A stretch of 58,718 nt of DNA from Nitrospiraceae bacterium UBA2600. GTDB lineage: Bacteria; Nitrospirota; Thermodesulfovibrionia; Thermodesulfovibrionales; Thermodesulfovibrionaceae. Shown one piece after another: positions 24,640 to 33,402 of the stretch. The stretch is taken from assembly GCA_002339325.1 (NCBI GenBank), contig DDKK01000052.1, positions 1 to 58,718 on the forward strand. The letters are read 5' to 3'. Position 1 is the stretch's first letter. The number at the start of each line of letters is the position of its first letter. The notes under the pieces were generated by a model. The model worked only from the letters and a program-made list of their open reading frames with translations, had not been told where the DNA came from and did not search any database. Made by a program: the position numbers and the translations under genes.

Positions 24640-25510
24640 CCGTTGCAGACCATTTAATCGATTCTCTGTAAGAAATGGGCTCTCTTTTTAAAAGTCTTTG
24701 AATGGGCAGGACGTTATCGGAATATCCACAAATGTTGTCCCGCCACATCATTTTTAGTTGTTCCTTTGCAAAAAGTCCTAAAATAGACTTTGAAAATGGA
24801 AAAAATAAAACTTTTTTCCCCCTTTGACTCACATAGTCTTTAACAATATCTTTTAAAGTAACCTTTTCGTTTCCACACAGCTCAAAAATTGCGTCTTCTT
24901 TATGGTCAATTGCTCTTATAAAACCTTCGGCCACATCTCTTACATCTACAGGTTGAAATTTATATCCCTTAATTTCCGGGAAAAACAATATAGGCGAGGC
25001 CTCCATTACTGGTTTTAATTTTAAAAAAAGTAGTTGTTCAGGACCTAAAATAAACGAAGGTCTTAGAATTGCATAGGGAATTCCACTTTTTATCAGTTCT
25101 TTTTCAGCCATAAGTTTAGTTATGTGATATTTTGAAGGAGCGTTTTCATCAACTCCAAGAGCACTCATATGGATTATCTTCTTTGGAGGATTCTGCTTAA
25201 CTGCTTCATAAAGTATCTTTGCATATTCGTAGTGAACTTTTTCAAAGGTTATGCCCTTTGATTTAATTTCCTGAATTATACCAATAAGATGAATTATGTA
25301 TTGAGGCTTTACCTTTTCAACTATACTGGACAGGTTTAGCCTGTCTGTAAATATTTCAAGAGGATGAAAACTTACGTTTTCGGGAAATAATTTTTTCGCC
25401 TTTTCAAGATTTCTAACTATTAGATGAACTTCATAACCACTCTTCAGAGCTTCTCTTACAACATATCTACCTACAAAGCCAGTGCCACCAGTTATGAGAA
25501 TTTTTTCCAT
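24629..25510 (-). CDS. NAD(P)-binding atypical SDR, NDUFA9-like
   Basis: A 293-residue Rossmann-fold protein with TGGTGFVGRYV (residues ~7-17) and VHLIVRN. The NDUFA9/atypical SDR wording includes IIHLIGIIQE, IIHMSALGVDENAPSKYHITK and AILRPSFILGP, then FQPVDVRDVAEG. YHITK keeps the Tyr-X-X-X-Lys pair. Relatives act on quinone-related or nucleotide-sugar substrates, or serve structurally in complex I; the substrate here is unknown. A TAAAAT box ends six bases before the ATG and no ribosome binding site is visible, so leaderless expression is likely. Its last codons overlap the end of moeA. Confidence 0.82.
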   Translation of the reverse strand: MEKILITGGTGFVGRYVVREALKSGYEVHLIVRNLEKAKKLFPENVSFHPLEIFTDRLNLSSIVEKVKPQYIIHLIGIIQEIKSKGITFEKVHYEYAKILYEAVKQNPPKKIIHMSALGVDENAPSKYHITKLMAEKELIKSGIPYAILRPSFILGPEQLLFLKLKPVMEASPILFFPEIKGYKFQPVDVRDVAEGFIRAIDHKEDAIFELCGNEKVTLKDIVKDYVSQRGKKVLFFPFSKSILGLFAKEQLKMMWRDNICGYSDNVLPIQRLLKREPISYRESIKWSATANQ

Positions 25511-25718
25511 ATTTTTATTTTAACAGTTTTGGGAGTAATTATTAACCTCTCCCGTCAAAGTTAATATTCTTTTCTTTTCAAGGTATTAGAAAACATAAAA
25601 ATTCTTTACAGAGTGATACATGAGTAAATTTTTCTTCGGCGAAGCAAGCAAACATTTTGATATAAAGCAGGACAGCGGGTAAAGCGTATGGAGACTAATG
25701 AAATAATGAAAGTTTCTG

Positions 25719-25749
25719 TTGATATTAAGCCTTATAGATAGGATATAAT
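25719..25749 (+). promoter_or_regulatory. Promoter of the ferritin-like gene
   Basis: TTGATA (25719-25724), a 19-base spacer and TATAAT (25744-25749), with a ~25-base leader carrying GAGGAGGT. The rest of the 25511-25778 gap shows only the small palindrome CTTCGGCGAAG near 25629. Confidence 0.6.
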
Positions 25750-25778
25750 TAGAAAAAATAAAAAAGAGGAGGTATTTT

Positions 25779-26069
25779 ATGCTATCCAAGATTCCCTTCA
25801 AGATGGAAAATCTTACTGAAGAAGATATGGACAGACAGATATTAAGAATAGGACTGATTGCAGAACTTGATGCGATTAATCTATACGAACAGCTCGCTGC
25901 CCTTACAAACGATGAGAAACTTAAAAAGGTTTTTCTTGATGTGGCAAAGGAAGAGAAAACTCACGTAGGAGAATTTCTTGCCTTGCTTCTTATGAAAGAC
26001 GAAGAACAAGAGGATGAACTTGAAGAGGGTAAGGAAGAAGTTGAGGAACTTCTTGAGGAAGAGGAGTAG
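25779..26069 (+). CDS. Encapsulated-ferritin-like (EncFtn) protein
   Basis: A 96-residue two-helix protein with GAGGAGGT six bases before the ATG. It matches the half-ferritin fold of encapsulin cargo: E29 (AELDAINLYEQ), Y36, and E59-x-x-H62 (AKEEKTH). The E29-E59 spacing of 30 equals E32-E62 of the Rhodospirillum rubrum EncFtn ferroxidase site. Two subunits would have to pair to make a diiron centre. The C-terminus is a run of Glu and Asp (residues 75-96) and shows no typical encapsulin-targeting peptide. No encapsulin shell gene is adjacent. The next gene is a convergent cation exchanger that ends at the next base. Iron oxidation or storage is inferred. Confidence 0.75.
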   Translation: MLSKIPFKMENLTEEDMDRQILRIGLIAELDAINLYEQLAALTNDEKLKKVFLDVAKEEKTHVGEFLALLLMKDEEQEDELEEGKEEVEELLEEEE

Positions 26070-27077
26070 CTAAAAGGGATTTATAATTAATAGGGCATAT
26101 ATGAGATAAAAAGAGCCCGATAAAATCAGTGTGAGAGGGGAAATTCGCTTTCGCAAGTGAATTTCCCCTAAAATTATAACTCCTGCCAGAATTGCCAGAC
26201 AGGCACTCACTAAAGCGTATCCGGTGATGTTCCAATCAGTAAAAATTATTCCTACAGAAACTGGAAAGGTTGATTGAAAAACCATAGCACCGGTCACATT
26301 GCCCATGGCAAGAGTATCTCTTCCCTTAAATGTCCATGTTACAGAGTTGAACTTCTCTGGCAGTTCAGTCGCAACTGGAGCTACTAAGAGAGAAAAAATC
26401 AAGGGGTCAAATCCAAATTTAAAAGAAATATGCTGAAGAGCCTCAACAAAGCCATGTGCTCCCTTTATCATTATCGCAAGGGCAAGTATTACTTGAACAA
26501 AAGAGAAAAAACCTTTAAATTTTTTAATAGGCAGGATTTTACCTAAAAACTTCTCAAGGTAGAGCTTTTCTTCATGCAAAATTTCAGTGCTTTCACTTTT
26601 AAAAGTATGATAAAGATATACTATGTATCCAAAAACTAATAAAAAAGCGACTAAAATATGATACTTTATGAACATGGGCAGAAAAATTCCCGAAGAATAC
26701 ATGATTAGAAAAAATACTAAATCTCTTTTAAGAGTTGGTATTTCCGCATCAAAATGAAAGGTTCTTCGCTTTAAGAGAAACGCTATGACCACAGTTATAC
26801 CAATCATTAGGAAGGCAAGTGTCGCAAGCATAAATGGAGCGCCAAGTATTGCACCAATGCCGATTGAATGTCCTGCTTCTCCTTTGTGTAAAAATATGGC
26901 AACCATCGGTAGAATTGTCTCTGGAAGAGCTGTTCCTACGGCAGCAAGAACGCTTCCAACGACAGCTTGACTGAGAGATAGCCTCTTGCCAAAGACTTCA
27001 ATTCCATTCGTGAATATCTCTGCACTTAGTAATATCAATAGTAGGTTAAAAAATAGTAGAAAAAAGTCTACGGTCAT
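26070..27077 (-). CDS. Sodium/calcium exchanger-family membrane protein
   Basis: A 335-residue integral membrane protein with ten or eleven hydrophobic segments and the two inverted alpha repeats of the CaCA superfamily. Alpha-1 is GSVLAAVGTALPETI (~41-55) and alpha-2 is LLVAPVATELPEKFNS with a following GNVTGAMVFQST. The acidic residues in TALPE and TELPE are the ion ligands. It probably exchanges Na+ or H+ for Ca2+ or another divalent cation. The promoter is leaderless-looking (TATAAT ends seven bases before ATG). A 15-bp palindrome near the 3' end (26136-26169) encodes the basic loop GEIHLRKRISP before the last helices. Confidence 0.88.
   Translation of the reverse strand: MTVDFFLLFFNLLLILLSAEIFTNGIEVFGKRLSLSQAVVGSVLAAVGTALPETILPMVAIFLHKGEAGHSIGIGAILGAPFMLATLAFLMIGITVVIAFLLKRRTFHFDAEIPTLKRDLVFFLIMYSSGIFLPMFIKYHILVAFLLVFGYIVYLYHTFKSESTEILHEEKLYLEKFLGKILPIKKFKGFFSFVQVILALAIMIKGAHGFVEALQHISFKFGFDPLIFSLLVAPVATELPEKFNSVTWTFKGRDTLAMGNVTGAMVFQSTFPVSVGIIFTDWNITGYALVSACLAILAGVIILGEIHLRKRISPLTLILSGSFYLIYALLIINPF
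26136..26169. repeat. 15-bp palindrome inside the exchanger gene
   Basis: AGGGGAAATTCGCTT (26136-26150), loop TCGC, then AAGTGAATTTCCCCT (26155-26169). This is fifteen consecutive pairs with one G-T wobble, all within coding sequence. Such an arm length is not expected from coding constraint and suggests an inserted palindromic unit or a selected mRNA hairpin. Confidence 0.75.
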
Positions 27078-27084
27078 GTATAAA

Positions 27085-27114
27085 ATTATAAACTAAACTT
27101 ATTAAGAGGAACAA
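27085..27114 (-). promoter_or_regulatory. Promoter of the cation exchanger gene, probably leaderless
   Basis: Minus strand: TTGTTC (27109-27114), 18-base spacer, TATAAT (27085-27090), then seven bases to the ATG at 27077. No ribosome binding site. Confidence 0.65.
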
Positions 27115-27144
27115 TTTATTTTTTTGACCTCTGGAGGTATTTAG

Positions 27145-29394
27145 ATGGAAAAGATATTTCAAGGATTAGAGCTAACAAACAATGCCATAGAGGTATTAAA
27201 GAGAAGGTATTTAAAAAAGGACGAAGAGGGCAGGATAATTGAAACACCCGAAGAACTGTTCCGAAGAGTTGCCACCTCTATTGCAGAAGTGGATGCTTTG
27301 TATGGAAAAACGGAGAAAGAGGTTTCGAAAACTAAAGAATCCTTTTATGAACTAATAACCTCTCTTAGATTTCTTCCCAATTCGCCCACCCTGATGAATG
27401 CAGGCACTCCTCTTGGTCAGTTAAGTGCATGCTTTGTGCTGCCCGTTGAGGACTCAATGGAGGGAATTTTCGATGCAGTAAAGTATGCGGCTATAATTCA
27501 TAAATCTGGTGGTGGCACAGGATTTAGTTTCTCTCGCTTAAGGCCGAAGGGCGATGTTGTTGGCTCAACAAAGGGGATAAGTTCAGGTCCTGTATCCTTT
27601 ATGAGCGTATTTGATGCAGCCACCGAGGCAGTAAAGCAGGGTGGAAGGCGAAGAGGCGCTAATATGGGGCTTTTAAGAGTTGACCACCCAGATATTATTG
27701 AATTTATAACCTGCAAAGACGACCTTACAAGGTTTACTAATTTTAACATCTCCGTTGGTTTGACAGAAGAATTTATGAAGGCTGTAATAAACGATGAGGA
27801 ATACAGCCTTATAAATCCCCGCTCCGGAAGAGTGGTAAATCGCATGAAAGCTAAGATGGTTTTTGACCTAATCGTTCATCAGGCATGGAAAAATGGAGAG
27901 CCCGGAATTGTATTTCTTGACAGGATAAACGCTGCTAATCCTACTCCCGAGTTAGGAGAGATTGAGGCTACTAACCCCTGCGGAGAACAGCCTTTACTGC
28001 CTTATGAATCTTGTAATCTCGGCTCAATAAATCTTGCCAAGATGGTCAGGGAAAATTCGGTAGATTGGGACATTCTTAAGGATACTGTATGGAAAGCTGT
28101 TCATTTTCTTGACAATGTTATAGATGCCAACAAGTATCCATTGGAGCTTATTGAGAGAAACACTAAGGCAAACAGAAAAATCGGACTTGGTGTAATGGGT
28201 TGGGCCGATATGTTAATTCAGCTGAAAATTCCCTATAACTCCAAAGATGCCCTTTCATTAGCGGAAAGTCTTATGAAGTTTATACTCGAGCAGGGAAGAC
28301 TTGCCTCTATGCATTTGGCAAAAGAAAGGGGTACTTTTCCAAATTATGAAAAAAGCATTTACTACGATAAAATGCCCCTCAGAAATGCAACTATTACTAC
28401 CATTGCTCCTACGGGCACTCTTAGTATAATAGCTGGTTGTTCATCTGGTATTGAGCCTCTCTTTGCAATTTGCTTTGCAAGAAACGTGATGGATGGGACA
28501 AGACTAATAGAGGTAAACCCTTACTTTAAGAGAGAAATGGAAAAATTAGGGCTTTGGTCAGAAGAACTTGCTCAAAAAATTGCTGAAAGTGGTTCAATTC
28601 AGGGAATAGACGAAATTCCTCAGGATATAAAGAGAGTATTTGTAACAGCTCATGAGATATCTCCATCAGACCATGTGAGAATGCAAGCAGCATTTCAGCA
28701 ATTTGTAGATAATGCCGTTAGCAAGACCGTAAACTTACCAAACGATGCAACAGAGGATGATGTAAGAGAAGTTTATCTGCTTGCCTATCGTTTAGGCTGT
28801 AAAGGTGTCACTGTATATCGAGACGGCTCAAGGCAAGGTCAAGTTATTCAGAAAGGTAAAGCACAACCGGAAGTCTCTCAAACAACTCTTAAACCAAGAA
28901 GAAGACCAGAGGTTTTACGTGGCGTTACAAGGCTAATGAAGACAGGATGCGGAAACCTCTACATAACCATAAATAAGGATGAGAAAAACAGACCCTTTGA
29001 GGTGTTTACAAATATAGGCAAAGCTGGAGGTTGTGCAGCATCGCAGGCAGAAGCAATTGGAAGGCTTATTTCTTTAGCCCTAAGAAGCGGCATAGAACCT
29101 AAGGAGATTGTAAAACAGCTGAAAGGAATTTCCTGCCATACACCTGTATGGTCAGGAAATGGAAAAATAACAAGTTGCTCTGATGCAATAGCAAAGGCAA
29201 TTGAAGCAGAATTAAGGGATTTTATATCTGAAAAAGAGGAGAAGAAAGAGAGTAATGAGGCATCCGAAGAAAGTGTCCACAAAAGCGAGATTGATATTGT
29301 TCACTACGGAGCTTGTCCTGAGTGTGGAGGAGCAATCTCTTATGAAGAGGGTTGTGCCATATGCCACAGTTGTGGATTTACAAAGTGTGGATAG
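27145..29394 (+). CDS. nrdJ: Vitamin B12-dependent (class II) ribonucleotide reductase
   Basis: A 749-residue NrdJ of the TIGR02504 type. Reduction of ribonucleotides uses adenosylcobalamin and works without oxygen. The ten-stranded barrel core shows PTLMNAG, QLSACFVLPVEDS, the finger-loop region NPCGEQPLLPYESCNLGSINL and APTGTLSIIAGCSSGIEP. Residues ~590-700 are the TSCPD domain (GCAASQAEAIGRLISLALRSG). The C-terminus is a zinc ribbon (CPECGG...CHSCGFTKCG), used for reactivation. The start has CTGGAGG seven bases upstream. No cobalamin riboswitch fits in the 67-base upstream gap. The next three genes follow closely and are probably co-transcribed. Confidence 0.97.
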   Translation: MEKIFQGLELTNNAIEVLKRRYLKKDEEGRIIETPEELFRRVATSIAEVDALYGKTEKEVSKTKESFYELITSLRFLPNSPTLMNAGTPLGQLSACFVLPVEDSMEGIFDAVKYAAIIHKSGGGTGFSFSRLRPKGDVVGSTKGISSGPVSFMSVFDAATEAVKQGGRRRGANMGLLRVDHPDIIEFITCKDDLTRFTNFNISVGLTEEFMKAVINDEEYSLINPRSGRVVNRMKAKMVFDLIVHQAWKNGEPGIVFLDRINAANPTPELGEIEATNPCGEQPLLPYESCNLGSINLAKMVRENSVDWDILKDTVWKAVHFLDNVIDANKYPLELIERNTKANRKIGLGVMGWADMLIQLKIPYNSKDALSLAESLMKFILEQGRLASMHLAKERGTFPNYEKSIYYDKMPLRNATITTIAPTGTLSIIAGCSSGIEPLFAICFARNVMDGTRLIEVNPYFKREMEKLGLWSEELAQKIAESGSIQGIDEIPQDIKRVFVTAHEISPSDHVRMQAAFQQFVDNAVSKTVNLPNDATEDDVREVYLLAYRLGCKGVTVYRDGSRQGQVIQKGKAQPEVSQTTLKPRRRPEVLRGVTRLMKTGCGNLYITINKDEKNRPFEVFTNIGKAGGCAASQAEAIGRLISLALRSGIEPKEIVKQLKGISCHTPVWSGNGKITSCSDAIAKAIEAELRDFISEKEEKKESNEASEESVHKSEIDIVHYGACPECGGAISYEEGCAICHSCGFTKCG

Positions 29395-29400
29395 ATAGGT

Positions 29401-29790
29401 ATGAAAACTAAACGTGAACTGATAATAGTAGGAGACAGGGTTCTTATTGAGCCTGATGAAAAAATTGATAAAACCGATGCAGGACTTTTTCTCCCTCCAA
29501 CTGTAAAAGAGAAAGACAAAATAATGGCAGGTAGAATTATAAAGGTTGGGCCGGGTTATCCGGTGAATGACCCTTCTGTGATTCTTGAAGAACCATGGAA
29601 ACAGAGAAATACGGAACCAATTAAATATATTCCTCTGCAGGCACAGGAAGGAGATTATGCCTTTTTTCTTAAAGATACAGGCATTGAAATAGAGTTTGAA
29701 GGCAGAAAATATCTTATCGTTCCTCATTCAGCTCTTGTTGCTCTCATAAGAACAAGTCTTGTGGAGGATGAGGATGATAGAAGATTTTAA
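29401..29790 (+). CDS. GroES-like co-chaperonin family protein
   Basis: A 129-residue protein of the Cpn10 fold: VGDRVLIEPDEKIDKTDAGLFLPPTVKEKDKIMAG at the N-terminus, GRIIKVGPGYPVND in the middle, and EGDYAFFLKDTGIEIEFEGRKYLIV near the end. It is longer than GroES (~96) because of an insert around residues 60-80 and a charged C-terminus (EDEDDRRF). No groEL lies beside it; it follows nrdJ by six bases. It may be a divergent co-chaperonin or a GroES-fold protein with another job. The C-terminal codons overlap the start of the LOG-family gene. Confidence 0.78.
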   Translation: MKTKRELIIVGDRVLIEPDEKIDKTDAGLFLPPTVKEKDKIMAGRIIKVGPGYPVNDPSVILEEPWKQRNTEPIKYIPLQAQEGDYAFFLKDTGIEIEFEGRKYLIVPHSALVALIRTSLVEDEDDRRF

Positions 29791-30439
29791 ATCTTCCGAT
29801 ACTTGGCGAGTTTTTAGAATTCAGTCAGAGCTTGTCGAGGGATTTGAAACGCTCCATGAAATTGGTCCGGCAGTCTCCATATTCGGAAGTGCCAGACTGA
29901 CAGAGGAAAGCTTCTACTATCAGGAAGCTTTCAAAGTCGCAAAGGCTTTAAGCCAATGTGGATTTTCAATAATTACAGGCGGTGGTCCTGGAATAATGGA
30001 GGCAGCAAACAAGGGAGCAAAGCTTGGTAAAGGAAAATCAATAGGGCTTAATATCGAAATTCCCCATGAACAGCGTCCCAATAAATATCTTGACATATCT
30101 TTAAATTTTCGATATTTCTTTGTAAGAAAACTCATGTTTATTAAATATTCAATCGGTTTTATTATATTCCCTGGAGGTTACGGAACTTTTGATGAACTTT
30201 TTGAAGCTTTAACTCTTGTTCAGACTAACAAAATTAAGTCATTCCCGATAGTTCTTTATGGTTCTGAATACTGGAAAGGTTTAATAGACTGGCTTAAAAG
30301 TTCACCCCATTCAATCGGTGCAATAAGCCTTGAAGACTTAAATTATTTTGTCTTAATAGACCATCCTGATGCTGTTTGCGGCTATCTCAGGAATTATCTA
30401 ACCAGGCTTAATGTTCCTCTGCCAGAGTTTCAGTATTAA
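29774..30439 (+). CDS. LOG family protein (TIGR00730-type Rossmann fold)
   Basis: About 221 residues from ATG 29774, with GGAGG (29763-29767) six bases upstream; upstream TTG and ATG codons are less well placed. The family motifs are GSARLTEESFYY, GGGPGIMEAANKGA and PGGYGTFDELFEA, the last holding the catalytic region of lysine-decarboxylase-like/LOG phosphoribohydrolases. Known members release cytokinin-type bases or nucleobases from nucleoside 5'-monophosphates. The bacterial role is probably nucleotide metabolism, which suits a place next to nrdJ. It overlaps the GroES-like gene by 17 bases. Confidence 0.88.
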   Translation: MIEDFKSSDTWRVFRIQSELVEGFETLHEIGPAVSIFGSARLTEESFYYQEAFKVAKALSQCGFSIITGGGPGIMEAANKGAKLGKGKSIGLNIEIPHEQRPNKYLDISLNFRYFFVRKLMFIKYSIGFIIFPGGYGTFDELFEALTLVQTNKIKSFPIVLYGSEYWKGLIDWLKSSPHSIGAISLEDLNYFVLIDHPDAVCGYLRNYLTRLNVPLPEFQY

Positions 30440-30442
30440 TAA

Positions 30443-31477
30443 ATGGAGAGGGAAAATTTAAAGACTTACAGGCTGGAAGAAATAGAAAAACTAATAAAAG
30501 ACCTATCATTGCCTTCATACCGAGCCAAGCAGCTAATACACTGGATTTATAAGAGATATGCAAACTGTATAGATGAGATTACAGAATTTTCAAAATCTCT
30601 AAGAGAGAAGCTATCAGAAAAATATTGCATAGGCAATATTAAGTTGATTGATAGAAAAATCGCTTCCGATGGAACTGAGAAGTTTCTGTGGTTACTCGAT
30701 GATGGAGAAAATATTGAAAGTGTGCTTATTCCAGATAAAGATAGACTTACTCTTTGCATATCCAGTCAAGTAGGCTGTCCGCTCAGATGTAAGTTCTGCC
30801 TGACAGGATACAGCGGATTTAAAAGAAACCTTCTTTCTTGGGAAATTTTAGACCAGTACATTCAGGTGTCTAAGGTTATTGAAGAGGAAAATAGAAAGAT
30901 TACTAATATTGTTTTTATGGGAATGGGTGAACCGTTGCTTAATTTTGACAATGTAGTAGATGCTCTATGGAGATTTAAGAGACTAATTAATTTCTCTCCA
31001 AGGAGAATTACCCTCTCCACTGCAGGAATAATCCCTGCTTTGAGAGAGCTTTCCTTCAAAGCACCACCTGTAAAGCTGGCGATTTCTCTAAATGCTCCAG
31101 AAGACATAACAAGAGAGTATCTTATGCCGATTAACAAGAAATATCCATTAAGTAAGCTTGTCGAAGTCCTCAGAGAATATCCGTTAAAGCAGGGTCAGAG
31201 AATAACTTTTGAATATGTAATGATAAAGAATTTAAATACTTCAGAAGAACAGGCTATAAGACTTTCGAAACTATTGAGAGGTATTCCTTCAAAGATAAAT
31301 TTAATCCCCTTTAATCCATGGGAAGGCTGCGAATTTGAAAGACCTTCTGAAGAGGAGATATTGAGATTTCAACAAATTCTCATATCAAAAGGCTTTTCGG
31401 TTTTTATAAGGAAAAGTAAGGGGACAGATATTTATGCGGCCTGTGGACAATTAAAGGCACATTACAGAGCAAAGTAA
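30443..31477 (+). CDS. rlmN: Dual-specificity rRNA/tRNA methyltransferase RlmN
   Basis: A 344-residue radical SAM enzyme that methylates C2 of A2503 in 23S rRNA (and of A37 in some tRNAs). The cluster motif CPLRCKFC (CxxxCxxC) lies near residue 112, followed by FCLTGYSGFKRNL, FMGMGEPLLNFDNV and ITLSTAGIIP. The C-terminal CGQL holds the catalytic cysteine (AACGQLKAHY). An N-terminal helical domain begins YRLEEIEKLIKDLSLPSYRAKQ. It starts three bases after the LOG-family gene. Its last 16 bases overlap the convergent radical SAM gene. Confidence 0.96.
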   Translation: MERENLKTYRLEEIEKLIKDLSLPSYRAKQLIHWIYKRYANCIDEITEFSKSLREKLSEKYCIGNIKLIDRKIASDGTEKFLWLLDDGENIESVLIPDKDRLTLCISSQVGCPLRCKFCLTGYSGFKRNLLSWEILDQYIQVSKVIEEENRKITNIVFMGMGEPLLNFDNVVDALWRFKRLINFSPRRITLSTAGIIPALRELSFKAPPVKLAISLNAPEDITREYLMPINKKYPLSKLVEVLREYPLKQGQRITFEYVMIKNLNTSEEQAIRLSKLLRGIPSKINLIPFNPWEGCEFERPSEEEILRFQQILISKGFSVFIRKSKGTDIYAACGQLKAHYRAK

Positions 31478-32400
31478 TTTTCCCAGCTCTTCCGATAGAG
31501 GATGCTATCTATTCTTTTTAATCCATATCTGAGAGCCTTATTGACTGCTTCTTCATATTCTTCTTTAGTTATCCTTCTGTTTAGTTCTTCATATTTGTAT
31601 GCCTGAAAACATGGTCTGTACTGGTCCATTATGTTTATGTATGTTTCCTTTGAAATCTCTTCGGATATGAATTTTAGAGTCTCTTCTGTTCCTGCGAGAT
31701 TGTTTGGAAGAACAAGATGTCTTACAAGCAGACCTCTCAAGGCGATACCTTCAGAGAGAAGTAAATCTCCTACCTGCTTGTGCATTTCTTTAAGGGCAAG
31801 TTTTGCAAAGGTTGAGTATTCCTTTGCCTTTGAATATTTTTCAGCTACTCCATTGTCGGCATATTTAATATCAGGCATGTAGATATCTACTATTCCATCA
31901 AGAATTTTAAGGGTATCTAAAGATTCATATCCTCCGCAATTATACACAACTGGAATTTTAAGGCCTTCTTCTCTTGCAATATATAAGGCTTTAAGTATTT
32001 GAGGAACTTGATGGGTCGGAGTAACAAGGTTTATGTTATGACAGCCAAGATTTTGCAGATAAATCATCACACCAGCAAGCTCTTCGTATGAGATTTCTTC
32101 GCCCTCTCCATCATGACTTATTGTCCAGTTTTGACAGTAGACACAGGAAAGATTACAAAAACCAAAGAAGATTGTCCCTGAACCGTGATGACCAACGAGC
32201 GGCGTTTCCTCTCCAAAATGAGGCCCCCAACTTGATACAAATGGCTTTGAAAGGACTTTGCAGAATCCTTTTTGTCCGGAAAGTCTGTCTACTTTGCATT
32301 CCCGAGGACAAAGGGTGCAGTTCTTGAGTATTTCAAAGGCTTTTTCAATTTTTCTCTCTATTTCCTCATTTTTAAGTTTAAGATAGGCGGGTGTGAACAT
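31462..32400 (-). CDS. PflX/COG1313-type radical SAM protein
   Basis: A 312-residue radical SAM enzyme related to pyruvate formate-lyase activators. An N-terminal cysteine cluster CTLCPRECKVDRLSGQKGFC is followed by the SAM-cluster motif CNLSCVYCQN (CxxxCxxC) near residue 84. Family segments such as GSGTIFFGFCNL, VTPTHQVPQI, YNCGGYESL and MPDIKYAD are present. No glycyl-radical enzyme is nearby and the substrate of this family is not known to me. It lies three bases after the HD-GYP gene and is probably in the same operon. It overlaps rlmN tail to tail by 16 bases. Confidence 0.87.
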   Translation of the reverse strand: MFTPAYLKLKNEEIERKIEKAFEILKNCTLCPRECKVDRLSGQKGFCKVLSKPFVSSWGPHFGEETPLVGHHGSGTIFFGFCNLSCVYCQNWTISHDGEGEEISYEELAGVMIYLQNLGCHNINLVTPTHQVPQILKALYIAREEGLKIPVVYNCGGYESLDTLKILDGIVDIYMPDIKYADNGVAEKYSKAKEYSTFAKLALKEMHKQVGDLLLSEGIALRGLLVRHLVLPNNLAGTEETLKFISEEISKETYINIMDQYRPCFQAYKYEELNRRITKEEYEEAVNKALRYGLKRIDSILYRKSWENYFAL

Positions 32401-32403
32401 GTT

Positions 32404-33297
32404 TTATATTATTTTTTTGAATGCCTCTACCACTTCTGGGTCAAATAGTTCGCCTGCCTTAGCATTTATATAAGTAATTGCCACATCTTTGTCAAAATGC
32501 ATTCTGTATGGCCTGTCTTCGGTGAGGGCAGTGTAAACATCGCTTACAGCTATTATTTTTGCAATGTCCGGAATGTTTTTTCTTATTCCTCTAAGATATC
32601 CTTTACCGTTTAATCTTTCATGGTGAAAACCAATTGACTCAAGAAAAAGTCTGCCACCTATACCATGTGATAGCTTGTCACATAATGCCTCTCCCCATAG
32701 GGCATGGAGCTGAAAAATTTTAATCTTCTGGTCATCAAATGTTTTATCAGAAAAAAGCAAACTTGCAGGAATGCATATCTTGCCTATGTCGTGAATTAAT
32801 CCTGCAATTTTTATGTCCTCATCGTTTTCACCAAGCATCGTGGATATTCTATGGCTGATTTCTGCCACATTCCTTGAGTGTTCTGAAATAACGAGTCTTT
32901 CATTGTCGGTTTCTACACTTTCAAGTAATACCTTTGCCGCCGAGATTAATCCTCCAGCTTCTTTTATCAGTAACATCTTCCTCAGAAAATACAGCACATC
33001 ATCAAATAGGCTAAAAAGAATGATTCTGTGACCGGCAAGTTGAGTAGAGAGAAAGGAAAACTCTTCGATATTGAAAAAGAATTTACGGGCAAAATAAACG
33101 GTGAAATATCTTGGCCTGTCTTTTATTCGCAGCAAAGAGTCAAAGTCATACTCCTCGCTTTCATATACCCATACATCAGGATAGGCAAAATCTCTGTTAA
33201 AGCTTATTTCGATTCTTGGGAAATGAATATTTCTTACAGGAATTAACTTTCTGTTGTCTATATCCCAATTTACAGTTAAATTTATGGATGGTTGCAT
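32404..33297 (-). CDS. HD-GYP domain phosphodiesterase-like protein
   Basis: A 297-residue protein. Residues ~1-125 are an unrecognised N-terminal domain with no membrane helices. Residues ~130-297 are an HD-GYP domain: HSRNVAEIS, IHDIGKICIPASLL, FHHERLNGKGYLRG and AVSDVYTALTEDRPYR. The HD and HHE metal ligands are kept, but the family GYP motif reads GYL and the DG before it reads NG. Cyclic di-GMP hydrolysis is therefore likely but not certain. A weak GAGGT precedes the ATG. The downstream radical SAM gene is three bases away. Confidence 0.85.
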   Translation of the reverse strand: MQPSINLTVNWDIDNRKLIPVRNIHFPRIEISFNRDFAYPDVWVYESEEYDFDSLLRIKDRPRYFTVYFARKFFFNIEEFSFLSTQLAGHRIILFSLFDDVLYFLRKMLLIKEAGGLISAAKVLLESVETDNERLVISEHSRNVAEISHRISTMLGENDEDIKIAGLIHDIGKICIPASLLFSDKTFDDQKIKIFQLHALWGEALCDKLSHGIGGRLFLESIGFHHERLNGKGYLRGIRKNIPDIAKIIAVSDVYTALTEDRPYRMHFDKDVAITYINAKAGELFDPEVVEAFKKII

Positions 33298-33402
33298 TTT
33301 TACCTCTTAATTTAATTTAATATGTCTATAAAAATTTTTTCTACAAATATTTATCTCCACTGGAAACTATTAGTTGAATTTTAGAAGAGAGACTGTTTTC
33401 TG

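Noticed and set aside
29212..29727. 171-codon minus-strand open frame across nrdJ and the GroES-like gene.
   Set aside because: Phe/Ser/Tyr-rich noise opposite two recognised genes.
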